NCBI GenBank assembly: GCA_934561555.1
Contig: CAKTGQ010000001.1
Location: 156,509-220,508 of the forward strand
Origin: an uncultured Faecalibacterium sp.
Lineage (GTDB): Bacteria > Bacillota > Clostridia > Oscillospirales > Ruminococcaceae
Direction: 5' to 3'
Length of the DNA stretch: 64,000 nt
Below are positions 54,122-62,452 of this stretch, piece after piece. Within the stretch, counting starts at the first letter, position 1, and each line of letters opens with the position of its first letter. The position numbers and the translations under genes are program-made. The notes under the pieces are model-generated. The model was given only the letters and a program-made list of their open reading frames with translations, had not been told where the DNA came from and did no database searches.

Positions 54122-55219
54122 ATGTCTGTTGATCTGCATCGTTTCCCACGCACCCTTATGGCCTGTACGCTTTTGCTGCTTTGTATGCTCCTGTCCAGCT
54201 GCAAAAGCTCCCCGCTCATCAAAACGGTCCCGCTCCATCTGTCCAACCAGACCGACCGGGATGTCACCGCCTATGTCACCGGCATCCTCAACGGCGATGT
54301 CGGCTATGAGTCTTTATCCTACTTCTACGGCTACCGTGGCACTCCCACTCTGCCGCTGAAAGCCTATTCCATTGCAGCCAGCGCGGAGTCGGATTTTAAC
54401 GTCCCGGTCGAGTACCTGCAGGATACTCTGTATGCCTACCTCTCCGACACCGCCGGCAGCCGTTTCTTTTATGCGGATATCGATGTGCCGGACATCGGCG
54501 AGCGTATTAGTATGACCCTGCGGCTGGAAGACAGCCAGCTGGTGGTTGATGTGGACTGGGGCGATGGCGCAGTGCATACCCTGCGCCCTGTGACCAAAGC
54601 ACAGGATCAGTATACCCAGTATTCCTACTGGCACAGCTGGGATATTATAAGCTACGAAGAGTTCCAGAACGAAAACTTCTGGCTGTTGCTCCCCGGCTAT
54701 TCCGACATCAAGTGGGCGCATATCTACGGCAGCGTGGATGCTCCCCGCTACGCCACCCAGCAGGAGGCTTCTCCCCACATGGTACGGATCACCTTCCCCA
54801 TCTGGAAGCTCTCCAACGGACAGAAGGTTTCCTCCAAGGCTTCCATCTGGATCAACGCCGCTGTTGCCGATGAGGTAGTGAGCATCTTTACCGAGATCTA
54901 CAACGACCCCGAACAGTTCCCCATCAACAGTGTGGGCGGTTACAGCTGGCGCGGTGATACCTCTTCCAGCCAGCACAACCCGGGTCTGGCAATCGACATC
55001 AACCCCAACGAAAACTACCAGATCCGCTACGGTCAGGTGGTGGTCGGCTCTTTCTGGGACCCCAGCACCAGCCCCTATTCTATCCCGGAGGACAGCTCTG
55101 TGGTTCGCATCTTTGCTGAGCATGGCTGGTCCTGGGGCGGCAACGCATGGGCCGGTTATACCTCGCCTTCCACGACCGGCAACCACGATTACATGCACTT
55201 CTCCTATTTTGGCACCTGA
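54122..55219 (+). CDS. Lipoprotein with M15-type (VanY-like) peptidase domain
   Basis: 365 residues, ATG at 54122 after GAGGAGG. Residues 1-27 are a lipoprotein signal with lipobox LLSSC, so the mature protein is membrane-anchored outside. The central 200 residues are beta-rich and unassigned. The C-terminal third matches peptidase M15: SSSQHNPGLAIDINPNENYQ near 285 (SxHxxGxAxD zinc ligands His and Asp), HGWSWGGNAWAG near 335 and NHDYMHFSYFG at the end (third His). These enzymes cut D-Ala-D-Ala or L-Ala-D-Glu bonds in peptidoglycan. The gene is separated from nfeD by a promoter, so it probably ends the GH13 transcript. Confidence 0.85.
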   Translation: MSVDLHRFPRTLMACTLLLLCMLLSSCKSSPLIKTVPLHLSNQTDRDVTAYVTGILNGDVGYESLSYFYGYRGTPTLPLKAYSIAASAESDFNVPVEYLQDTLYAYLSDTAGSRFFYADIDVPDIGERISMTLRLEDSQLVVDVDWGDGAVHTLRPVTKAQDQYTQYSYWHSWDIISYEEFQNENFWLLLPGYSDIKWAHIYGSVDAPRYATQQEASPHMVRITFPIWKLSNGQKVSSKASIWINAAVADEVVSIFTEIYNDPEQFPINSVGGYSWRGDTSSSQHNPGLAIDINPNENYQIRYGQVVVGSFWDPSTSPYSIPEDSSVVRIFAEHGWSWGGNAWAGYTSPSTTGNHDYMHFSYFGT

Positions 55220-55283
55220 TGCACCAGTCGTATGGTTTTCGGACGAGATTTAGGGGTCTGTGCAACGTTCCAGTAAAAAGCCC

Positions 55284-55314
55284 TTGACCTTCCCCCAAGG
55301 GGATGCCGTATAAT
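55284..55314 (+). promoter_or_regulatory. nfeD-SPFH promoter with 19-bp spacer (MerR-like)
   Basis: TTGACC (55284-55289), 19 bases, TATAAT (55309-55314). The long spacer contains an imperfect dyad, CCTTCCCC/GGGGATGC. This is the architecture of promoters activated by MerR-family proteins, which untwist an over-long spacer. No merR gene is in the window. Confidence 0.6.
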
Positions 55315-55338
55315 AGCAGCATAAGGAGGTAACATACC

Positions 55339-55800
55339 ATGCAGATTTCCCCCATTCTCTGGCTGGCTGCAGCTGTGGGCTTTCTGGCACTGGAGGCCAG
55401 TACCTTTAATATGACCTCCATCTGGTTCGCCATCGGTTCCGCCGCCGCACTGCTGTGCTGCGTGTTCACCGGGTCGTTCCGGGTGCAGGCCGTGGTCTTT
55501 CTGGTGGTAAGCATCCTGTGCCTTGCAGCCTTCCGCCCGCTGGCGGCAAAGCTGCGGCTCAAGCATACCGCCACCAACGGCGACCGCAATCTGGGACGGG
55601 AAGCCATCGTGCTTTCCCCTGTCACCGCCGAGCTCCCCGGCCGGGTGCGGCTGGACGGCGTGGACTGGAACGCCCGCTGCGCCACCCCCGGCGACACCCT
55701 TGCACCCGGTGCGCTTTGCCGCGTTACCGAGATCCACAGCACCCTGCTCATCGTAGAGCCTGTTCTGACCGAAAGCCGCAACCCCCACACAACCACCTGA
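55339..55800 (+). CDS. NfeD-like membrane protein
   Basis: 153 residues. Helices near 8-25 (LWLAAAVGFLALEASTF), 30-50 (SIWFAIGSAAALLCCVF) and 55-72 (VQAVVFLVVSILCLAAF) are followed by a cytoplasmic OB-fold (GREAIVLSPVTAELPGRVRL, TLAPGALCRVTEIHSTLLIV). This is the short NfeD1b type that always pairs with an SPFH protein, as here (15 bases apart). Such pairs organise membrane microdomains. AAGGAGG precedes the ATG. Confidence 0.92.
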   Translation: MQISPILWLAAAVGFLALEASTFNMTSIWFAIGSAAALLCCVFTGSFRVQAVVFLVVSILCLAAFRPLAAKLRLKHTATNGDRNLGREAIVLSPVTAELPGRVRLDGVDWNARCATPGDTLAPGALCRVTEIHSTLLIVEPVLTESRNPHTTT

Positions 55801-55815
55801 CAAAGGAGATGTATT

Positions 55816-56721
55816 ATGGTTCTGTTTTTTGTCATCCTTGCGCTTGTTTTTGTTCTGGTGCTGGTCATTGTTTCCAACATCGTCATCGTGCCGCAGTCCA
55901 AGGTGTATGTCATTGAGCGGCTGGGCAGCTACTCCGATACATGGACTGCCGGCCTGCACGTCAAAATTCCCTTTATTGAGCGCATTGCCAAAAAGGTAAG
56001 CCTGAAGGAACAGGTTGCAGACTTTCCCCCTCAGCCCGTGATTACCCGCGATAACGTTACCATGCAGATCGACACTGTGGTGTTCTTTCAGGTCATGGAC
56101 GCAAAGCTGTACACCTACGGTGTCAACCAGCCCATTGCCGCCATCGAGAGCCTTTCTGCCACCACCCTGCGCAATATCATCGGTGAGATGGAACTGGATC
56201 ACACCCTGACCAGCCGCGACGTCATCAACGGCAAGATCACCGCCATCCTTGACGAAGCCACCGACAAGTGGGGCATCAAGGTGAACCGCGTGGAGGTGAA
56301 GAACATCATCCCGCCGCGGGAGATTCAGGAAGCCATGGAGAAGCAGATGAAGGCCGAGCGCGAGAAGCGCGCTGTCATCCTGAAGGCCGATGGTGAAAAG
56401 CAGGCCGCCATCACCGCCGCTGAGGGCGAAAAGGAAGCCGCCATCCTGCGTGCCGATGCTGTGAAGCAGCAGCGCATTCTGGAAGCCGAAGGCGAGGCAC
56501 AGGCCATTCTGGCTGTGCAGAAGGCCAACGCCGATGCCATCCGTCTGCTGAACGAGGCCATGCCCAGCGACAAGGTGCTGGCCATCCGCAGCCTTGAAGC
56601 GCTGGCGAAGGTTGCCAACGGCAAGGCCACCAAGATCATCATCCCCTCCGAGCTGCAGAATCTGGGCGGCGTTGTGCCCAGCATCAAGGAGCTGATGACC
56701 GACCCGAAGGACGCCGAGTAA
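55816..56721 (+). CDS. SPFH/Band 7 membrane protein (QmcA/stomatin-like)
   Basis: 301 residues. N-terminal helix VLFFVILALVFVLVLVIVSN, then the SPFH domain (VPQSKVYVIERLGSYSDTW, LKEQVADFPPQPVITRDN, VDTVVFFQVMDAKLY) and a long Ala/Glu/Lys coiled coil near 180-250 (EKQMKAEREKRAVILKADG, AAITAAEGEKEAAILRA), ending PSIKELMTDPKDAE. It is a stomatin-type scaffold, unlike the zinc-ribbon SPFH protein at 13.2-14.5 kb. It forms an operon with NfeD behind the 19-bp-spacer promoter; the terminator is at 56751-56792. Confidence 0.95.
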   Translation: MVLFFVILALVFVLVLVIVSNIVIVPQSKVYVIERLGSYSDTWTAGLHVKIPFIERIAKKVSLKEQVADFPPQPVITRDNVTMQIDTVVFFQVMDAKLYTYGVNQPIAAIESLSATTLRNIIGEMELDHTLTSRDVINGKITAILDEATDKWGIKVNRVEVKNIIPPREIQEAMEKQMKAEREKRAVILKADGEKQAAITAAEGEKEAAILRADAVKQQRILEAEGEAQAILAVQKANADAIRLLNEAMPSDKVLAIRSLEALAKVANGKATKIIIPSELQNLGGVVPSIKELMTDPKDAE

Positions 56722-56750
56722 GCACCCTCTTCTCCGCAAGTATAAGCTAA

Positions 56751-56792
56751 AACAGCTCCCGGTCACGCCGCTTAACGTGACCGGGAGCTGTT
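56751..56792. terminator. Bidirectional terminator between SPFH gene and small membrane protein
   Basis: A perfect 17-bp stem (56751-56767 with 56776-56792), followed by CTTTTG. Confidence 0.9.
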
Positions 56793-56821
56793 CTTTTGTG
56801 ATCTATGCTATATCCGGGGGA

Positions 56822-57220
56822 TCACTTCTCCCCTTTTTCCTCGTTTTCCTGTGCCTGCTGTTCGCGGCGCAGCTCTTTGATGCGCTTTTTCTCGCTCTGG
56901 ACGTGGGGCCACGGCCAAGAGAAGCCCTCGTTCTGCTTGCACCAGCGGGTAAGCGGATAGAAAGCAAAGGCCAGACCAAAAATGTACAGCAGGGCGTACA
57001 GCAGCGCATCCAGCGTGATCAGGGCATCCAGTGCACCGATCACCGCCACAACGCAGCCTGCCTTTAAAAAGAACTGGCCGTTCTGGCGGCAGTATTCCTC
57101 AAAGTTTTCGGCCTTGACCGCCCTGCGCCCCTGATCGCCCCACACGCGGGGATTTTTCATCACCGAAAAACCGTAAAAGGCCATCATCAGGCCAAGGGTA
57201 AGCTGAAAGCCAAAAAACAT
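56822..57220 (-). CDS. Small membrane protein of unknown function
   Basis: 132 residues. Helix near 1-20 (MFFGFQLTLGLMMAFYGFSV), a loop with NPRVWGDQGRRAVKAENFEE, then a helical hairpin near 55-95 (GCVVAVIGALDALITLDALL, YALLYIFGLAFAFYPLTRW), and a charged C-terminal coiled tail (SEKKRIKELRREQQAQENEE). I do not recognise the family, although the layout resembles small DUF3784-like membrane proteins. It follows lysA by 38 bases on the same strand and ends at the shared terminator. Confidence 0.75.
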   Translation of the reverse strand: MFFGFQLTLGLMMAFYGFSVMKNPRVWGDQGRRAVKAENFEEYCRQNGQFFLKAGCVVAVIGALDALITLDALLYALLYIFGLAFAFYPLTRWCKQNEGFSWPWPHVQSEKKRIKELRREQQAQENEEKGEK

Positions 57221-57258
57221 GCGTCATACCTCATTTTAATCAGGATGCAAAAGGCGGA

Positions 57259-58545
57259 TCAGTCCTCAAACAGGGGCTTCATAAAGGGCAGGAAGTCCAG
57301 CGTTGCAAAGTAATCGCGGGGGGTCTGGGCGCGGCGAATCAGCCGGTGAGAGCCGTCCTCGCACAGCAGCACCTCGGCGCAGTGCAGCTTGCCGTTGTAG
57401 TTGTATCCCATAGCGGAGCCGTGGGCACCGGTATCGTGGATGTAAAGGATATCCCCGATGTCGATCTTGGGCAGCATCCGGTCAACGGCAAACTTGTCGT
57501 TGTTCTCGCACAGACCGCCCACCACGTCGTACTTGTGGTCGCAGGGCTCGTTCTCCTTGCCCAGCACGGTGATGTGGTGGTAAGCGCCGTACATGGCGGG
57601 ACGCATCAGGTTTGCGGCGCAGGCGTCCAGACCGATGTACTCCTTATAGATGTGCTTTTCGTGGATGACGGTGGACACCAGTGCACCGTAGGGGCCGGTG
57701 GTAAAGCGCCCCATCTCGCTGAAGATGGCGACATCGCCCATGCCGGCGGGCACAAGGATCTCCTCAAACTTCTGGCGCACACCCTCGCCGATGGCCATGA
57801 TGTCGTTCTCGGTCTGCTCCGGACGGTACGGGATACCCACGCCGCCGGACAGGTTGATGTAGCTGATATGGGCGCCGGTAGCCTGCTGCACCCGAACAGC
57901 CAGCCGGAACAGGATGGCTGCCAGCTCCGGGTAGTAGGCATCCGAGATGGTGTTGGAGGCAAGGAACGCATGGATGCCGAACTGCTTTGCGCCCTTCTGC
58001 ATCAGCTTTTTGTAGCTGTCGATCATCTGCTGCTCGGTCATGCCGTACTTGGCATCGCCGGGCTTGTCCATGACCTGAAAGCCCTCTTCGCTCTCGCCCA
58101 GCTGGAAGGTCCCGCCGGGGTTATAGCGGCAGAAGATCTCCTGCGGCACACCGGCCACCCGCTCCAGAAACTCCACCATGGTGGCGTCGTCCAGATTGAT
58201 GTAGGCACCCAGCTCGTAGGCCTTCTGCATATCCTCCACGGGGGTCTGGTTGGAGGAGAACATGATGTCGTGGCCGGTAAAGCCGCAGGCTTCGCTGAGC
58301 ATCAGCTCGGTCAGGGAGGAGCAGTCCACACCGCAGCCCTCTTCCTTGAGGATCTGCAGGATGACGGGGTTCGGCAGTGCCTTGACCGCAAAATACTCCT
58401 TGAAGCCCTTGTTCCAGCTGAAAGCCTTGTTGATGCGGCGGACATTCTCCCGGATGCCCTTTTCGTCGTAGACGTGGAACGGCGTGGGCACATCCTCGAT
58501 GATCTGCTGTGCCATCGCCTCGGTCAGAAACGGTTTCTTTTCCAT
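57259..58545 (-). CDS. lysA: Diaminopimelate decarboxylase
   Basis: PLP enzyme: meso-DAP to lysine, the last step of lysine synthesis. 428 residues. EYFAVKALPNPVILQIL near 50 has the Schiff-base Lys, CGVDCSSLTEL follows near 70, the PLP-phosphate loop LSGGVGIPYRPEQTEND near 235, and catalytic Cys in VVGGLCENNDKFAVDR near 345. It differs from many LysA in the GGLCE (rather than GPxCES) loop, so a related decarboxylase acting on another D-centred substrate cannot be excluded. It lies 84 bases after the CapD-like gene. Confidence 0.9.
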   Translation of the reverse strand: MEKKPFLTEAMAQQIIEDVPTPFHVYDEKGIRENVRRINKAFSWNKGFKEYFAVKALPNPVILQILKEEGCGVDCSSLTELMLSEACGFTGHDIMFSSNQTPVEDMQKAYELGAYINLDDATMVEFLERVAGVPQEIFCRYNPGGTFQLGESEEGFQVMDKPGDAKYGMTEQQMIDSYKKLMQKGAKQFGIHAFLASNTISDAYYPELAAILFRLAVRVQQATGAHISYINLSGGVGIPYRPEQTENDIMAIGEGVRQKFEEILVPAGMGDVAIFSEMGRFTTGPYGALVSTVIHEKHIYKEYIGLDACAANLMRPAMYGAYHHITVLGKENEPCDHKYDVVGGLCENNDKFAVDRMLPKIDIGDILYIHDTGAHGSAMGYNYNGKLHCAEVLLCEDGSHRLIRRAQTPRDYFATLDFLPFMKPLFED

Positions 58546-58629
58546 AATAACATCCCTCTCGTTTTGCGCAGCCCGGCATGTTCCGGCCTGCGGTCTATTC
58601 CATGCGGCCCAGTGCCGCAGTTCAAGCTG

Positions 58630-60528
58630 TTACAGTTTCAGGTTCTCCCGGGTGGGGGTAAAGGTGGGGATCATAGCCGCCAGCTGGCGCACCACGCCCT
58701 CATCGTTGTGGGCAGCAGCGGCTTCCAGCGCCTGCAGCTGCTCGTAAAACTCGGCCAGATCAATGGTGCGGGGGCTTGCCACAAAGATCTTGTTGTGCTG
58801 GGTGCGGCGCATCTTGTCCTGCTCCTCGTCCATCATCAGCTCTTCGTAAAGCTTTTCGCCGGGGCGCAGACCCACGATCTTGATCTCCATATTCACGCCC
58901 GGCTCGTAGCCGTAAAAGCGGATGAGCTGCTTTGCCAAGTCCATAATGCGCACCGGCTCGCCCATGTCCAGCACATAGATATTGCCGCTTTCGGCCAGCG
59001 CACCCGCCTGCAGCACCAGCTGGGCTGCCTCCGGGATGGTCATAAAGTAGCGCACGATGTTGGGGTCGGTCAGGGTGACCGGCCCGCCCTTTTTGATCTG
59101 GGCTTCAAACAGCGGGATCACGCTGCCGTGGCTGCCCAGCACGTTGCCGAACCGCACCGCCACGCACTTCATGTCCGTGTTGCCCGCAAAGGTCTGGATC
59201 AGCATCTCGCAGATGCGCTTGGTGCAGCCCATGACGCTGGTGGGGTTCACGGCCTTATCGGTGGAAAGCTGCACAAAGCGCTCCACCCCGTGCTCGCTGG
59301 CGCTGACCAGCAGATTTTTGGTGCCCAGCACGTTGTTTTTTACGGCCTCGGCGGGGCTTACCTCCATCAGCGGAACGTGCTTGTGCGCCGCCGCATGGAA
59401 CACCACCGTGGGGTGGTAGGTATCAAATACTTCGTCCAGACGCTTTTTATCCCGGATGGAGCCGATCAGCACCGTGACCGGGATATCGCGGCCGTACTTC
59501 TGCTGCAGTTCCATCAGCAGCTCGTAGGCGCAGTTTTCGTAGATATCAAAGATGAGCAGCTTGCCGGGCTTGAAGCGCATGACCTGACGGCACAGCTCAC
59601 TGCCGATGGAGCCGCCGCCGCCCGTTACCAGCACCGTTTTGCCGGTAAGGTAGCTGGAAATTTTATCGGTGTCCAGCGTGACCTCCTCACGGGAGAGGAA
59701 GTCGGCGGGGTTCAACTCGCGGAACACCTCCTGCTGGGGTGCACCACTGCCCACCAGCTGCGGGTCGCTGAGCAGCTGCACCGCGCAGTGGGTGCTGACG
59801 CACAGGTCGATGACGTGGCTCAGCTTGTTGCCCTTTAAGGTGGGGATGGCAATAATGATACTGTGGATGCCGTAGCGATTGCACAGCTCCGGGATGTCCT
59901 CCAGCGTACCCTTGACCGGTACGCCGTGGATGGTCTGGTTCAGCTTTGCGGGGTCATCGTCCACCGCTACCACGGCGTGGCCGTATTCCTTGTTGGATTT
60001 GCACACATTGATGGCCCATGCACCGGCTTCGCCCGCGCCCACGATCATCACCGGGCGGTTGGGGTCCTTGGCGGGCACGCGGCGCAGCCGCTCACCCAGC
60101 GGATGGTTCAAGAACAGCCGCCATGCCAAGCGGCTGCCGCCGATGAGCAAAAGGATGAGCACAGCGGCCATGCAGTTGGCAGAATTGAACAGCACACCGT
60201 GGATAAAGCAGCGGTTCACCACATACACCACGGCGGTGGGCACGGCGATCATCCCGGCAAGGCGGAGCAGATCCCGCTCACCGGCGTACTTCCACAGCAC
60301 CGAGTACAGCCCACCCGCCAGAAAGCTGACGATATACACCGCCACGATCCACGGCAGATTTTCGTACAACAGGGCACGGTTGTGCGGCCACCACACGGCC
60401 TCTACCGCACCGTCTGCCCGCAGCAGCAGGGCAAAATAAAAGCTGAATGCCACAATGGCAGCATCCATCAACGCCAGCAGCGCACGGCGCAGCAGCACCT
60501 GCGGGGTATTCTTGGTTTTATCTTTCAC
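58630..60528 (-). CDS. Membrane UDP-sugar 4,6-dehydratase (CapD/WbpM/EpsC type)
   Basis: Nucleotide-sugar 4,6-dehydratase for capsule or glycoprotein sugars such as bacillosamine or QuiNAc. 632 residues. Four N-terminal membrane helices within 15-130, a first Rossmann region with IVGAGEAGAWAINVCK near 165, then the catalytic SDR domain: VLVTGGGGSIGSELCRQ near 300, HAAAHKHVPLMEVSPAEAVK near 375, and STDKAVNPTSVMGCTKRICE near 420 with the S/T-M-K triad (Met replacing Tyr) characteristic of the large membrane class. GEKLYEELMMDEE near 570 is also diagnostic. Promoter at 60633-60661. Confidence 0.93.
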   Translation of the reverse strand: MKDKTKNTPQVLLRRALLALMDAAIVAFSFYFALLLRADGAVEAVWWPHNRALLYENLPWIVAVYIVSFLAGGLYSVLWKYAGERDLLRLAGMIAVPTAVVYVVNRCFIHGVLFNSANCMAAVLILLLIGGSRLAWRLFLNHPLGERLRRVPAKDPNRPVMIVGAGEAGAWAINVCKSNKEYGHAVVAVDDDPAKLNQTIHGVPVKGTLEDIPELCNRYGIHSIIIAIPTLKGNKLSHVIDLCVSTHCAVQLLSDPQLVGSGAPQQEVFRELNPADFLSREEVTLDTDKISSYLTGKTVLVTGGGGSIGSELCRQVMRFKPGKLLIFDIYENCAYELLMELQQKYGRDIPVTVLIGSIRDKKRLDEVFDTYHPTVVFHAAAHKHVPLMEVSPAEAVKNNVLGTKNLLVSASEHGVERFVQLSTDKAVNPTSVMGCTKRICEMLIQTFAGNTDMKCVAVRFGNVLGSHGSVIPLFEAQIKKGGPVTLTDPNIVRYFMTIPEAAQLVLQAGALAESGNIYVLDMGEPVRIMDLAKQLIRFYGYEPGVNMEIKIVGLRPGEKLYEELMMDEEQDKMRRTQHNKIFVASPRTIDLAEFYEQLQALEAAAAHNDEGVVRQLAAMIPTFTPTRENLKL

Positions 60529-60632
60529 TTACGATCCTCTTTTTTCTCTCAGCGTCAAGGGTTTGCCCCCCGCGCTGCTTTTTCGGCAGTGTTCCACGGC
60601 GCAATGCCGAAGGGATACAACTACACGTTTGT

Positions 60633-60661
60633 ATTATACTCACAATCCCCGCCTGTGTCCA
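60633..60661 (-). promoter_or_regulatory. Promoter of the CapD-like gene
   Basis: Minus strand TGGACA (60661-60656), 17 bases, TATAAT (60638-60633), in the gap after the flippase gene. Confidence 0.75.
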
Positions 60662-60678
60662 GAAAATTTACGTTTTTA

Positions 60679-62244
60679 TCACTTTCCCCTGTTTTTCCCG
60701 GTCTTTGCCTGCCGCAGCACTGCCCGCACTTCCTCCCAAAGCCCCAGCGGCAGCGCCGCCAGTAAAAACACGATGGCGGTCACCGTGCCGCCCGCCGTCA
60801 GCACTGCAAGCTGCCCCGGCAGCCCCTGTGCCGGAAAGCCCGCCAGCGCACGGCGCACGCCCCGCCCGGCTGCACCGGCGGCGGCAGCAGCCAGCAGCGG
60901 CGCACCCAGCCACCGCCGGAAAGCGTGCCCTGTACCGCTGGAAAGCAGCAGCCGTCCGGTGTTGGCCGCGCAGGTATAAAAGCTGGAAAGCAGGATGACC
61001 GCCAGAAATCCCCGCATCCCGTACCGGGGCAGCAGCACCGCCACCCCGCCAATGCGCAGCACCGCGTCCCACACGCTGTACCGGAAGGCGGCTTTCTGCT
61101 CTCCGATGCCCTTCATGGCACCGTCCACCATGCTTTCCAAGTACATCAGCGGCATGGCCGGGGCAAGGATCTCCAGATAGAACCCTGCCTCCGGGCTATG
61201 ATAGAGCAGCTGTGCCAGCGGCCTGCCCCACACCCAGAACAGCGTGCCCGCCAGCGCAGAGAAGTACCCCGTGAGCCGCAGCATCCGGTCCAGCAGGGCG
61301 TTTAGCCGGGCGGTCTGCCCCTCGATATGCGCCTGCGTGATCTCCGGCATCAGCAAAACCGCCAGACTGCCCAGCAGCCCGAAGGGGAAATTGAGCAGCG
61401 GCAGCGCCATGCCCTTTAAGGTGCCGTACTGCTCCAGCGCAGCGGTACGCCCGCCGGAAGCTGCCAGATACACCGCAAGGCAGGCGGGCACCAGCATATT
61501 CTCGGCGGTGTGCAGCGCACTGGAAAGTGCCCTGCCGCCCTCCACCGGCCACAGGATGTCCCACAGCCGCCGGGAGACCTCTCTTGGCGGGCGCGGCGCT
61601 GTGCTGCCGAAGCAGCGTGCCGCCTCCCGCCGGTAAAACAGTGCCATCAGGGCGGTGGATACGGCCTCGCTCAGGGCGGTAGCCGCCAGCACCAGTGCAC
61701 AGCGGCTGCCGTCCGGCCAGCCCTGCGTGCGGGAAAGTGCCCACACCACCGCGGCAATGCGCACCGTCTGCTCTGCCAGCTGGCTGAGCACATTGGGCTC
61801 TACCCGACGCCGCGCCAGAAAAAAGCCGCGCAACACCGCCGAGATCGCCATCCACGGCAGTCCCAGCGCCGAAGTGCGCAGCGCGGCAGCGGCGCGGACA
61901 TCCCCCAGCCACCATTTTGCCGCAAGGCCTGCGGTGGCAAGCTGGGCGAGCATGGCAAGCCCGCCTAGCGTAAGCCCTGCCAGCACCAGCCGCACCAGCA
62001 TCCCGCGCGCAGCGGCCTTATCCCGGCTGAGTTCCTCGGTCAGCAGACGGGTTGCGGCCACCGAAATGCCCGCTGTTGCCAGCGTGACGAACAGCCCGTA
62101 CACCGCCAGCACCAGCTGATACAGCCCCATACCAGCCCCGCCCAAGGCGTTTGCCAGCCAGATGCGCAGCCCCATGCCTGCCAGACGCAGCACCACGTCC
62201 GAGCCGGTAAGCAGCGCCGCATTTTTAAAATAGTTCTGCCGCAC
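60679..62244 (-). CDS. MOP-superfamily flippase (SpoVB/MurJ-like)
   Basis: Polytopic transporter of lipid-linked glycan precursors. 521 residues with 12-14 hydrophobic helices; start RQNYFKNAALLTGSDVVLRL, then MGLRIWLANALGGAGMGLYQ near 25, the usual N-terminal motif of SpoVB-like polysaccharide transporters. FPFGLLGSLAVLLMPEITQ near 285 matches the core MOP motif. It lacks the long tail of MurJ proper and is closest in feel to SpoVB, whose known role is spore cortex; in a non-sporing relative it would serve wall or capsule. Its gene runs into the promoter of the CapD-like gene, so the two are separate but co-oriented. Confidence 0.87.
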   Translation of the reverse strand: MRQNYFKNAALLTGSDVVLRLAGMGLRIWLANALGGAGMGLYQLVLAVYGLFVTLATAGISVAATRLLTEELSRDKAAARGMLVRLVLAGLTLGGLAMLAQLATAGLAAKWWLGDVRAAAALRTSALGLPWMAISAVLRGFFLARRRVEPNVLSQLAEQTVRIAAVVWALSRTQGWPDGSRCALVLAATALSEAVSTALMALFYRREAARCFGSTAPRPPREVSRRLWDILWPVEGGRALSSALHTAENMLVPACLAVYLAASGGRTAALEQYGTLKGMALPLLNFPFGLLGSLAVLLMPEITQAHIEGQTARLNALLDRMLRLTGYFSALAGTLFWVWGRPLAQLLYHSPEAGFYLEILAPAMPLMYLESMVDGAMKGIGEQKAAFRYSVWDAVLRIGGVAVLLPRYGMRGFLAVILLSSFYTCAANTGRLLLSSGTGHAFRRWLGAPLLAAAAAGAAGRGVRRALAGFPAQGLPGQLAVLTAGGTVTAIVFLLAALPLGLWEEVRAVLRQAKTGKNRGK

Positions 62245-62326
62245 CCTGCACCTCCCCCTGCCCCGGAACGGGCGTTCACGGTTCAGCCTATGCAGCGGCT
62301 TTGCAAAACATGAGCGGCGCTATGGG

Positions 62327-62355
62327 TTGTTTCTGCACACTTTTTATGGTATAGT
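62327..62355 (+). promoter_or_regulatory. Promoter of the Mrp/NBP35 gene
   Basis: TTGTTT (62327-62332), 17 bases, TATAGT (62350-62355). The leader of about 90 bases contains an AAGGAGGA at 62401 that is too far from the ATG to serve it. Confidence 0.6.
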
Positions 62356-62452
62356 TAACAGTGGTCAGGCAGGGCGCAAGCCCCCGCCTGTATTTTGAGC
62401 AAGGAGGAAGCGCACCGCCCGGGTCCTGCCCCTGCCGTGCGCGACAAAGAGA

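Noticed and set aside
57346..59838. 830-codon plus-strand frame over lysA and the CapD-like gene
   Set aside because: Antisense shadow; the minus strand contains intact motifs of both enzymes.
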